From NCBI GenBank assembly GCA_003520145.1, contig DOVJ01000146.1:1-5754 (forward strand): 5,754 nucleotides of DNA, in the 5' to 3' direction. Every line of letters starts with the position of its first letter. Position 1 is the stretch's first letter. A program made the translations under genes and the position numbers. The notes beneath the pieces are model-generated. The model saw nothing but the letters and a program-made list of their open reading frames with translations, ran no database searches and was not told the origin of the DNA. Below are positions 1 to 5,291 of the stretch, piece after piece. Origin of the DNA: Eubacterium sp. Its GTDB lineage: Bacteria > Bacillota > Clostridia > Lachnospirales > Lachnospiraceae.

Positions 1-1
1 T

Positions 2-268
2 CTCGCAGCAGACCTTTCGGTCAGTATGATTACAACTAAGCGTGCTTATGAGGAACTAGAAGGTGATGGACTGATTCGTTCTGTGCCAGGTAAAGGCTTC
101 TATGTGTGCGAGTACAACACAGATTATCTTAGAGAAAAGCAACTTATGCTAATAGAAAAGCGCTTCACTGAACTGGTGAAAGATGTTAGACGAGCTGGTA
201 TAACTAAGGAAGATTTTATCGAAATGGCCGATACTATATATGATGCTGTAGGGGAGGATAATATATGA
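2..268 (+). CDS. GntR-family transcriptional regulator, YtrA-like, C-terminal part (5' end outside window)
   Basis: This is the last 88 residues of a GntR-type DNA-binding regulator; the reading frame is open from base 2, so the true start lies upstream. The visible part begins in the winged helix-turn-helix (LAADLSVSMITTKRAYEELE, then DGLI and the wing SVPGKGFYV), which is characteristic of GntR proteins. Only about 50 residues follow the wing, mostly charged helix, with no room for a FadR- or UTRA-type ligand domain. That fits the short YtrA subfamily, whose genes usually sit beside ABC transporters and repress them. Its stop overlaps the start of the ABC ATPase gene (ATGA), so the two are translationally coupled, and autoregulation of the operon is a reasonable inference. 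The ligand or signal is not visible. The Met at 26 is internal to the HTH and is not the start. Confidence 0.9.
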   Translation, partial: LAADLSVSMITTKRAYEELEGDGLIRSVPGKGFYVCEYNTDYLREKQLMLIEKRFTELVKDVRRAGITKEDFIEMADTIYDAVGEDNI

Positions 269-918
269 GTACAATACTTGAGTTTTCGAGCGTTTCTGGT
301 AAGTCTAAGAGATTCTCGCTTCATGATGTGAGCTTCAAGCTAGAAGAAGGCTATATCTACGCCATAACTGGTGAAAATGGTTGTGGCAAGTCGACACTTT
401 TGCGATATATCTTAAGTGACAAAAAACTTTACACTGGAGTGATTCGTGTTGGCGGAGAGGATATAATCGGACAGTATGTCAGGATTATGAATGACATAGG
501 TGTTATATCTGAAGACAATTGTTTTCTCGGTTTGTGTGATCCTGTGCAGAACGGTAAAGCTCTCGGAGTTTTTTATGATAACTTTGATATGAATCGATAT
601 ACTGAATTACTCAAGCAGATGGGTATCTTAAACTGCTATTCTTATAGGACTATGTCGCGTGGTGAGAAGATTAAGATGCAGTTTGCTTTTGGTCTGTCAC
701 ATTCACCTAAGCTTTTTCTTATGGATGAGCCAACTGAAGGGCTTGATCCGATATTCAAAAAAGAATTCTATGATACGCTAAGACACCTTATAGCAGAGAT
801 AGGTATCACTGTACTGATGGTGAATCACAATATACATGAGATAAAGTTCAATTCTGATTATATGGCTATCATGAGAGATGGAAGATTGGAGGAATTTCAT
901 GAAAGCATGGAAGGTTGA
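265..918 (+). CDS. ABC transporter ATP-binding protein
   Basis: A 217-residue cytoplasmic ATPase subunit that would power a membrane partner. It has Walker A GENGCGKS (residues 36-43), the signature MSRGEK (130-135), Walker B LFLMDE (150-155) followed by the D-loop GLD, and the switch histidine H188 in VNHNIHE. The signature begins SRGEK rather than the textbook LSGGQ, a variant common in BcrA/YtrB-like and other ABC-2-type exporters. The Q-loop area reads IGVISED without an obvious glutamine. GGAGG at 253-257 lies 7 nt before the ATG, which overlaps the stop of the GntR gene. The 3' end overlaps the following membrane-protein gene by 20 nt. Family assignment is secure. The transported substrate is unknown; envelope-active peptides or antibiotics are a guess from the GntR/YtrA context. 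Confidence 0.93.
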   Translation: MSTILEFSSVSGKSKRFSLHDVSFKLEEGYIYAITGENGCGKSTLLRYILSDKKLYTGVIRVGGEDIIGQYVRIMNDIGVISEDNCFLGLCDPVQNGKALGVFYDNFDMNRYTELLKQMGILNCYSYRTMSRGEKIKMQFAFGLSHSPKLFLMDEPTEGLDPIFKKEFYDTLRHLIAEIGITVLMVNHNIHEIKFNSDYMAIMRDGRLEEFHESMEG

Positions 919-1456
919 TAAAAAACAACAGGAAAGATTGGATGTGTTTTTTAATGCTATGTATAAGAGTGGGCGATATTGTGATGATCTGGAGAGGGTA
1001 GTGGGGATATTATGCGCAGTAATTGGTATTGCGGTTATTTCATCTCCTTATTGTATTATTGAGCCAATGCATATCCCGGTTAAATACAGATTTATTACGA
1101 TATATTCATTTATATTTCCTTCTATTTTCTTTGTATTTGGCATGTTGTTATTTTTAAGTAGGTACAGTTTGTATTATGAAAAGACAGATAAGTTAGATGA
1201 AGATATAAATATTAAGATGTCTGTATTTCTCGCAAATTTTCCGATTGATAAAACTCAGCTTAAGATATATCGAATAAGAAAGTTTTTGCCAATATGTGTG
1301 ATGCTAACAGGTGCAAGTATATGCATGAGATTTGTAAATTCGTTGGCTCTTAATGTGGATTTTTCTGTTATGGATGTAATATGTTCTGTGATTTTGGTGC
1401 TCGTTATTCCTTTACTTGTGTTGCCACATGAAATCATAAAAAAGCATCAGGATTAG
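899..1456 (+). CDS. Small four-helix membrane protein, probable ABC-2-type permease partner
   Basis: A 185-residue protein with four hydrophobic stretches at about residues 34-54, 66-87, 129-150 and 157-176, and a cytoplasmic-looking charged N-terminus. The loop between helices 2 and 3 contains FPIDKTQLKIYRIRK, resembling the proline-plus-basic loop (LPISRK-like) of ABC-2 permeases. That and its position directly after the ATPase gene suggest the membrane half of this transporter. I do not recognise the family further. I chose the ATG at 899 because GGAGGAA (888-894) sits ideally before it; the in-frame ATG at 878 lacks such a site and would only add MEDWRNF. The gene overlaps the ATPase gene by 20 nt. 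It is visibly more AT-rich than copA, as is common for hydrophobic proteins. Four helices is small for a permease, so it may work as a homodimer or with another subunit. Confidence 0.72.
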   Translation: MKAWKVDKKQQERLDVFFNAMYKSGRYCDDLERVVGILCAVIGIAVISSPYCIIEPMHIPVKYRFITIYSFIFPSIFFVFGMLLFLSRYSLYYEKTDKLDEDINIKMSVFLANFPIDKTQLKIYRIRKFLPICVMLTGASICMRFVNSLALNVDFSVMDVICSVILVLVIPLLVLPHEIIKKHQD

Positions 1457-1522
1457 AAGATAAAACTCTATAAGTTTATAAAGCTTGATCAAATGTTTGT
1501 GTAGATAATGCAAATTTTCCTC

Positions 1523-1551
1523 TTGACATATAGTCCCCCCTAGTATATACT
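1523..1551 (+). promoter_or_regulatory. Sigma-A-type promoter of the copA-csoR operon
   Basis: TTGACA at 1523-1528 and TATACT at 1546-1551 are separated by exactly 17 bp, a near-consensus housekeeping promoter. Transcription should start near 1557-1559, leaving a leader of about 37 nt before copA. Spacer and -10 lie inside the palindrome at 1528-1574, so a bound regulator would block polymerase. A promoter this strong with an operator on top suggests tight repression and high output when copper releases it. The 1457-1522 stretch upstream holds no further element I can support. Confidence 0.88.
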
Positions 1552-1574
1552 TCATATAGTAGGGGGGACTATAT
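1528..1574. promoter_or_regulatory. Probable CsoR operator: 47-bp palindrome with paired C6/G6 tracts
   Basis: Bases 1528-1542 are perfectly complementary to 1560-1574 (15 bp). After one mismatch (1543/1559) pairing continues for 5 more (1544-1548 with 1554-1558), giving 20 of 21 pairs around a 4-nt centre. Each outer arm contains a six-base C or G run (1535-1540 and 1562-1567), about 27 bp apart. The right site reads TATAGT-A-G6-ACTATA; the left, on the other strand, reads TATACT-A-G6-ACTATA. CsoR/RcnR-family tetramers are known to bind G-tracts flanked by short AT-rich inverted repeats, and a CsoR gene closes this operon, so binding by that CsoR is the natural inference. Alternatively the repeat could act as an RNA hairpin, but transcription probably starts inside it, so only its right arm would be in the mRNA. 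Confidence 0.8.
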
Positions 1575-1595
1575 TCATTTCGGTTGGAGGCTAAT

Positions 1596-4127
1596 ATGAC
1601 ACAGTATATTGTAACTGGTATGACGTGTGCTGCATGTCAGGCCAGGGTTGAGAAGGCTGTTTCACGACTATCAGGTGTTCAGTCTGTTAGTGTTTCTTTG
1701 CTTACTAACTCTATGGGAGTTGAAGGTGATGTAAGCGTTGACGATGTTATTAAGGCTGTTGAGAATGCTGGTTATGGAGCGAGACTTAAGTCGGAAGTGA
1801 TGGCAAAAGCTGAAGCGCTAGCCGATCATGAGACGCCGAAGCTTGTTAAGAGGCTTGTGTGGTCTATTGGTTTTTTGCTTGTTCTTATGTACCTTACGAT
1901 GGGACATAACATGTTAGGGTTGCCAGTTCCAGGATTTTTATCTCATAATCATATAGGTTTGACTCTTACACAGATGTTGCTCGCTATTATAGTTATGTAT
2001 ATTAACAAAGCATTTTTTGTGTCTGGGTTTAAGGGGCTCTTACACAGAAGTCCGAATATGGATGCTTTGGTTGCGCTTGGGTCGTCTGTTTCTTTTGGGT
2101 GGTCTCTGTATGTATTCTACAAGATGACTTGTATGGTTACGAGAGGAGTGCATAATACTGATCTGATGGATATGTATCACAGTCAGTTGTACTTTGAATC
2201 GGCAGCGATGATTCCAGCGCTTATTACGGTTGGTAAGACTCTTGAGTCTCTGTCTAAGGGAAGAACGACTGATGCTCTTAAGAATCTGATGAAAATGGCA
2301 CCGAAGACTGCGACTGTTGTACGTGATGGCGTGGAAAATGTTGTTGGCATCGACGAGGTTGTGGAGGGCGACATATATGTTGTCAAGCCGGGTGAATCGA
2401 TACCTGTTGATGGAGTTATTGTAGAGGGCAGTTCGGCTGTTGATGAGTCGGCGCTTACTGGTGAATCAATCCCTGTTGATAAGGCGGAGGGTGATCCTGT
2501 AAGTGCGGCAACTATCAATAAGTCTGGATTCTTTAGGGCGAGAGCAAGTCGTGTCGGAGAAGACACAACATTTGCCAAGATTATACAGATGGTGAGTGAT
2601 GCTGCGGCGACTAAAGCGCCGATCGCCAGGATTGCTGATAAGGTGTCTGGTGTATTCGTGCCTGTGGTTATAGGTATAGCGATCGTGGTATTGGGTATAT
2701 GGATTATCCTTGGTGCTGACTTGACTTTTGCTCTTGAGCGCGCTATATGTGTGCTTGTTATAAGCTGTCCGTGCGCCTTGGGACTTGCGACTCCGGTTGC
2801 TATCATGGTTGGTAACGGCGTGGGCGCGAAGAACGGAATCCTCTTCAAGACGAGTGAATCTCTCGAGACTACCGGTAAAGTTCAGATCGTGGCGCTTGAC
2901 AAGACGGGCACCATCACTGAAGGAAAACCTATGGTTACGGATATCGTGGCGTGCGATGGAGTTACTAAGGATGAACTTATAACGACTGCATATCTTCTGG
3001 AGGTCAGGAGCGAGCATCCGCTTGCGAAGGCTGTTGTTAGTGCTATTGATGAGCCACCATGTCCTCTATATCCTATAGTTGACTGGAAGGCTTTGCCTGG
3101 CAATGGCATATCAGCTAAGCAGAATGATGTTGCTCTGTATGCGGGGTCAGGGCGATATATACGAACAGTTGTTTCGGTTGATCAGAATATGCAAGGTGTA
3201 GAGAAGAAGCTTCAGGAAGAAGGCAAGACGCCGCTCTTCTTTGCTAAGGATGGCAAGCTTCTTGGCATGATCGCTGTATCGGATGTTATCAAAGAGGATT
3301 CTGCCAGGGCTATTAAAGATCTTCAGAATATGGGCATCGAGGTCGTGATGCTTACGGGTGACAACGAGAGAACGGCTAAGGCAATCGGGGCGCAGGCCGG
3401 GGTTGATAAGGTCGTAGCGGGCGTTCTGCCTGATGGCAAGGAAGCGGTTATCAAGACTTTGCAGCAGTATGGTAAGGTTGCTATGGTCGGAGATGGTATC
3501 AATGATTCTCCTGCACTTACCCGTGCGGATATCGGCATAGCTATCGGGGCAGGTGCGGATGTCGCGGTGGATTCGGCAGATGTTGTACTGATGAACTCGA
3601 AACTGACGGATGTGTCAGGAGCTATAAGGCTTAGTCGAGGAACGCTAAGGAACATATATGAGAATCTTTTCTGGGCATTTGCCTATAACATAATTCTTAT
3701 ACCGATGGCGGCCGGGCTTTATCCCGGCATACAGATGAATCCTATGTGGGGCGCTGCAGCTATGTCGCTGTCTAGCGTCACTGTATGCATGAATGCGCTG
3801 CGTCTCAATCTCTTCAAGCTTCATGACGCAACGCATGATCGAAGGATGAGACATCAGGCTTTGGTTTCGGATGTTCTCGATGATTATGTTAATAATTATG
3901 AAATGGAGGAATATACTATGACAAAGACACTTAAGGTTGAGGGGATGATGTGTGAGCACTGCGAGGCTCGCGTTAAGAAGGTCCTCGAGGCTATCGATGG
4001 CGTTACCAATGCAGTGGCAGATCACAACGCTAAGACCGCAGTTGTAACACTCAGCACAGATGTAGCTGATGATGTTCTTAAGAAAGCTGTTGAAGACCAG
4101 GATTATAAAGTTCTTGGTATAGAATAA
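1596..4127 (+). CDS. copA: Cu(I)-exporting P1B-type ATPase with C-terminal CopZ-like domain
   Basis: An 843-residue inner-membrane pump that uses ATP to export Cu(I). Order of parts: N-terminal heavy-metal-associated domain (about 1-66, GMTCAAC with C11 and C14); first membrane helices (about 86-220); actuator domain with TGE (288-290); helix with the transport motif CPC (391-393); phosphorylation site DKTGT (D435); nucleotide domain with SEHP (H474), TGDN (587-590) and GDGIND (632-637); last helices with Y697-N698 and M723/S727, the residues that mark copper-type P1B ATPases; then a linker and a second metal-binding domain (775-843, MMCEHC with C786 and C789). GGAGG at 1586-1590 lies 5 nt before the ATG at 1596, so the TTG at 1584, which overlaps that site, is not the start. 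It is transcribed from the operator-covered promoter just upstream, with csoR 19 nt downstream. A C-terminal extra domain makes it longer than a minimal one-domain CopA. Confidence 0.97.
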   Translation: MTQYIVTGMTCAACQARVEKAVSRLSGVQSVSVSLLTNSMGVEGDVSVDDVIKAVENAGYGARLKSEVMAKAEALADHETPKLVKRLVWSIGFLLVLMYLTMGHNMLGLPVPGFLSHNHIGLTLTQMLLAIIVMYINKAFFVSGFKGLLHRSPNMDALVALGSSVSFGWSLYVFYKMTCMVTRGVHNTDLMDMYHSQLYFESAAMIPALITVGKTLESLSKGRTTDALKNLMKMAPKTATVVRDGVENVVGIDEVVEGDIYVVKPGESIPVDGVIVEGSSAVDESALTGESIPVDKAEGDPVSAATINKSGFFRARASRVGEDTTFAKIIQMVSDAAATKAPIARIADKVSGVFVPVVIGIAIVVLGIWIILGADLTFALERAICVLVISCPCALGLATPVAIMVGNGVGAKNGILFKTSESLETTGKVQIVALDKTGTITEGKPMVTDIVACDGVTKDELITTAYLLEVRSEHPLAKAVVSAIDEPPCPLYPIVDWKALPGNGISAKQNDVALYAGSGRYIRTVVSVDQNMQGVEKKLQEEGKTPLFFAKDGKLLGMIAVSDVIKEDSARAIKDLQNMGIEVVMLTGDNERTAKAIGAQAGVDKVVAGVLPDGKEAVIKTLQQYGKVAMVGDGINDSPALTRADIGIAIGAGADVAVDSADVVLMNSKLTDVSGAIRLSRGTLRNIYENLFWAFAYNIILIPMAAGLYPGIQMNPMWGAAAMSLSSVTVCMNALRLNLFKLHDATHDRRMRHQALVSDVLDDYVNNYEMEEYTMTKTLKVEGMMCEHCEARVKKVLEAIDGVTNAVADHNAKTAVVTLSTDVADDVLKKAVEDQDYKVLGIE
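3918..4127 (+). CDS. copZ: Possible internally initiated CopZ copper chaperone, in frame within copA
   Basis: The last 69 codons of copA encode a full-length CopZ-like domain: MTKTLKVEGMMCEHCEARVK with the Cu(I)-binding CEHC (C12 and C15 of this unit), then the usual beta-alpha-beta pattern. CopZ proteins of Gram-positive bacteria are about this size and hand Cu(I) to CopA and to the copper repressor. What makes an independent product plausible is a strong ribosome binding site, GGAGGA at 3905-3910, 8 nt (from GGAGG) before the ATG at 3918, all in the copA frame with no stop between. The codons of this site simply read as MEEYT in the fusion. The arrangement looks like copA and copZ genes whose separating stop was lost. 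Whether free CopZ, fused domain or both are made cannot be decided from sequence. Confidence 0.5.
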   Translation: MTKTLKVEGMMCEHCEARVKKVLEAIDGVTNAVADHNAKTAVVTLSTDVADDVLKKAVEDQDYKVLGIE

Positions 4128-4146
4128 TCTTAAGAGGAAATTACTT

Positions 4147-4431
4147 ATGGCACAAAAAAAGACTGCCAGATCGGCAGAACAAAAAAGAAAACTTTTAAAT
4201 CGCCTAAAACGCCTAGAGGGGCAGCTGCTCGGGCTTGAGAAGATGATCGAAGATGATGCCTACTGCAACGATATACTTCAACAGTCCATGTCAGCCGCTT
4301 CAGCAATCGATGGTTTTAACCAGGAACTTCTTGGATACCATATCAGAGGCTGTGTGACTAACGGCATAAAGAATGGGGATGAAGAGGTAGTTGAGGAGTT
4401 GCTGAAGACAGTGAGGAAGCTGATGAAGTAA
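4147..4431 (+). CDS. csoR: CsoR-type Cu(I)-sensing transcriptional repressor
   Basis: A 94-residue all-helical regulator of the CsoR/RcnR/FrmR family (DUF156), which binds DNA as a tetramer and leaves it when loaded with metal. The family core RLKRLEGQLLGLEKMI is present, and the ligand set is C40, H65 and C69 (YC...YHIRGC). This matches the Cys-His-Cys Cu(I) site of Mycobacterium tuberculosis CsoR (C36, H61, C65) and not the nickel/cobalt ligands of RcnR or the formaldehyde site of FrmR. AGAGGA at 4133-4138 lies 8 nt before the ATG. With only 19 nt after copA and no promoter in between, it is co-transcribed with the pump, so it should repress its own synthesis through the G-tract palindrome at 1528-1574. 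In many Gram-positives csoR lies upstream of copZ-copA; here it closes the operon. Confidence 0.95.
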   Translation: MAQKKTARSAEQKRKLLNRLKRLEGQLLGLEKMIEDDAYCNDILQQSMSAASAIDGFNQELLGYHIRGCVTNGIKNGDEEVVEELLKTVRKLMK

Positions 4432-4439
4432 AAAACAAA

Positions 4440-4476
4440 CCCTCAGTAATCATGTGTTCACACGAATTACTGAGGG
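4440..4476. terminator. Shared hairpin terminator between convergent csoR and dtxR-like genes
   Basis: CCCTCAGTAAT (4440-4450) pairs perfectly with ATTACTGAGGG (4466-4476), an 11-bp stem with a 15-nt loop that can partly close through GTG/CAC. On the - strand it is followed by GTTTGTTTTTT (complement of 4429-4439), a good U-rich tail, so it looks like a proper intrinsic terminator for the leftward regulator gene. On the + strand the stem is followed by TACTATTATCCTT, which is poor in U, so termination of copA-csoR is likely less efficient. Confidence 0.85.
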
Positions 4477-4492
4477 TACTATTATCCTTGAA

Positions 4493-4864
4493 TCACATAT
4501 CCAGCTTCTTGATATGCTTCTTGATTGCATCAAATGTCGTATCGCTTATATAGTGTTCTATCCTGCAGGCGTCTTCTGTAGCTGTTTTTTCGTCGACTCC
4601 GAGGCTTAAGAAGAAGTGAGAGAGCACTGTGTGACGCTCGTAGATGGTCTTGGCTATCTGTTCACCTTCTGGTGTTAAGTGAAGAAATCCACTTTCGTCC
4701 TTGGTTATATAGCCTTCCTCCTTAAGAAGTCCCATAGCTCTGCTGACAGATGGCTTGGTGTAGCCTAAGTATTCACCTACATCTATGGCGCGTACTTCGT
4801 TGCTTTCTTCTGATAGTACATGTATGGCTTCGAGATACATCTGACCTGATTCTTGTATATTCAT
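4493..4864 (-). CDS. DtxR-family metal-dependent repressor, iron-type ligand set
   Basis: A 123-residue regulator with an N-terminal winged helix (about residues 5-70, KPSVSRAMGLLKEEGYI as recognition region) and a dimerisation/metal domain. Aligned by eye with Bacillus subtilis MntR and Corynebacterium DtxR, its metal positions are M9, E12, H78, C100, E103 and H104. M9 and C100 sit where DtxR/IdeR have Met10 and Cys102, and where MntR has Asp8 and Glu99. The protein therefore most likely senses Fe(II). Positions matching the DtxR ancillary ligands Glu83 and His98 are S82 and T96, so that second site is not conserved as such. There is no C-terminal SH3 domain, and it is somewhat shorter than MntR (142). 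AAGGGGGA (4873-4880 on the - strand) precedes the ATG by about 9 nt. It diverges from feoA-feoA-feoB, its likely target. Confidence 0.9.
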   Translation of the reverse strand: MNIQESGQMYLEAIHVLSEESNEVRAIDVGEYLGYTKPSVSRAMGLLKEEGYITKDESGFLHLTPEGEQIAKTIYERHTVLSHFFLSLGVDEKTATEDACRIEHYISDTTFDAIKKHIKKLDM

Positions 4865-4899
4865 AAATCGAATCCCCCTTGATCACATCCTATGATACA

Positions 4900-4928
4900 A
4901 ATTTACCATAAATACTGTGTTTTTTCAA
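4900..4928 (-). promoter_or_regulatory. Probable promoter of the DtxR-family regulator gene
   Basis: Reading leftward, TTGAAA (4928-4923) and TAAATT (4905-4900) are 17 bp apart, a fair match to the housekeeping consensus, and would give a leader of about 30 nt. The T- and A-rich stretches at 4919-4958 between this and the feo promoter could act as upstream elements for both. I see no copy of the AGTTAG-N6-CTAACT palindrome over this promoter, so autoregulation is not evident. Confidence 0.55.
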
Positions 4929-4962
4929 TCTTTTTTTGTTCTATATTCATGTAAAAAAAGTA

Positions 4963-4991
4963 TTGACAAGTAAGCGATGACTAACTATAAT
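4963..4991 (+). promoter_or_regulatory. Consensus promoter of the feoA-feoA-feoB operon
   Basis: TTGACA (4963-4968), a 17-bp spacer and TATAAT (4986-4991) form a perfect sigma-A consensus promoter, preceded by an A-tract (4953-4959) that may boost it. Transcription should start near 4997-4999. Such a strong promoter in an iron-uptake operon needs a repressor; three matching palindromes overlap or follow it. Confidence 0.92.
4969..4986. promoter_or_regulatory. Putative iron-repressor operator 1 (within promoter spacer)
   Basis: AGTAAG-CGATGA-CTAACT differs by one base from the perfect AGTTAG-N6-CTAACT form of the two downstream copies. It fills the spacer and ends on the first base of the -10 box, so occupancy would block polymerase. 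The GTTAG/CTAAC halves recall the known DtxR box (core GGTTAG-S-CTAACC), though with a longer centre. Confidence 0.68.
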
Positions 4992-4997
4992 GTATCT

Positions 4998-5015
4998 AGT
5001 TAGCAAGTTCTAACT
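4998..5015. promoter_or_regulatory. Putative iron-repressor operator 2 (over transcription start)
   Basis: AGTTAG-CAAGTT-CTAACT is a perfect 6+6 palindrome starting 29 bp after operator 1 and covering the expected transcription start. A second pairing, CTAACTA (4981-4987) with TAGTTAG (4997-5003), joins the facing halves of operators 1 and 2 and is a by-product of the repeated half-sites. Confidence 0.75.
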
Positions 5016-5033
5016 GTATTTTTTTCATATTCA

Positions 5034-5051
5034 AGTTAGTTATCACTAACT
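5034..5051. promoter_or_regulatory. Putative iron-repressor operator 3 (before the feoA ribosome binding site)
   Basis: AGTTAG-TTATCA-CTAACT is the third copy, 36 bp after operator 2, ending 3 bp before GGAGG of feoA. Symmetry here extends to 7+7 (AGTTAGT/ACTAACT), and a second register two bases to the right (TTAGTTA at 5036-5042 with TAACTAA at 5047-5053) is also perfect. In the mRNA it could fold into a small hairpin next to the ribosome binding site. Confidence 0.75.
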
Positions 5052-5064
5052 AAAGGAGGTGAAC

Positions 5065-5277
5065 ATGATGCCTATTGCGTATGCTCCAAAGGATGAAGTT
5101 CAGATAGTAAAGCGAATAGCCGGAAATCCGGAAGTTAAGAAGCATCTCGAAGATCTTGGTTTTCATGTAGGTAGCGAGGTGAGTGTTGTGAGTTCTCTTG
5201 CTGGTAATCTTATTATCAGCGTTAAGGGAAGTCGTGTTGCTGTTAGTGATGAACTGGCTAGAAAGATATATGTATAA
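5065..5277 (+). CDS. feoA: FeoA-family ferrous iron transport accessory protein (first copy)
   Basis: A 70-residue cytoplasmic SH3-like protein that supports the Fe(II) transporter FeoB, perhaps by contacting its G domain. It begins MMPIAYAP and continues with KRIAGNPEVKKHLEDLGFHVG, SLAGNLIISVKGSRVAV and ARKIYV. The order conserved in FeoA is seen here: an N-terminal strand, the helix ending in LGF..G, then strands with a basic R-V-A segment. GGAGG at 5055-5059, part of AAAGGAGGTGA, precedes ATGs at 5065 (5 nt) and 5068 (8 nt); either could start, and I list the longer. The GTG at 5059 overlaps the binding site and is not the start. It is the first gene after the triple-operator promoter, 14 nt before the second feoA. 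Confidence 0.92.
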   Translation: MMPIAYAPKDEVQIVKRIAGNPEVKKHLEDLGFHVGSEVSVVSSLAGNLIISVKGSRVAVSDELARKIYV

Positions 5278-5291
5278 AGGAGGTGCCTAGT

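Noticed and set aside
878..898. Earlier ATG for the four-helix membrane protein
   Set aside because: No ribosome binding site precedes it, while GGAGGAA at 888-894 is well placed for the ATG at 899.
1466..1490. Possible weak hairpin after the membrane-protein gene (AAACT/AGTTT)
   Set aside because: Only about five AT-rich pairs and no U-tract, so I cannot call it a terminator.
1528..1574. Palindrome read as a riboswitch or terminator before copA
   Set aside because: It overlaps the -10 box and expected start of transcription, so the left arm would not be in the mRNA; a DNA operator fits better.
1584..1595. TTG start for copA four codons upstream of the ATG
   Set aside because: The TTG overlaps the GGAGG (1586-1590) that serves the ATG at 1596 and has no binding site of its own.
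1871..1876. T6 run early in copA as a frameshift site like that of E. coli copA
   Set aside because: There is no conserved slippery sequence with a supporting structure, and the CopZ-like unit here is at the other end, in frame.
2183..3655. Long open frames on the - strand across copA
   Set aside because: They are shadows of copA: low-complexity Ser/Thr/Ile-rich translations with no recognisable domain, wholly opposite a protein with every P-type ATPase motif.
5059..5064. GTG start for the first feoA
   Set aside because: It lies inside the AAAGGAGGTGA ribosome binding site; the ATG at 5065 or 5068 is correctly spaced.
5283..5291. GTG start for the second feoA
   Set aside because: It is the last base of GGAGG plus the next two bases, so the site can only serve the TTG at 5292.
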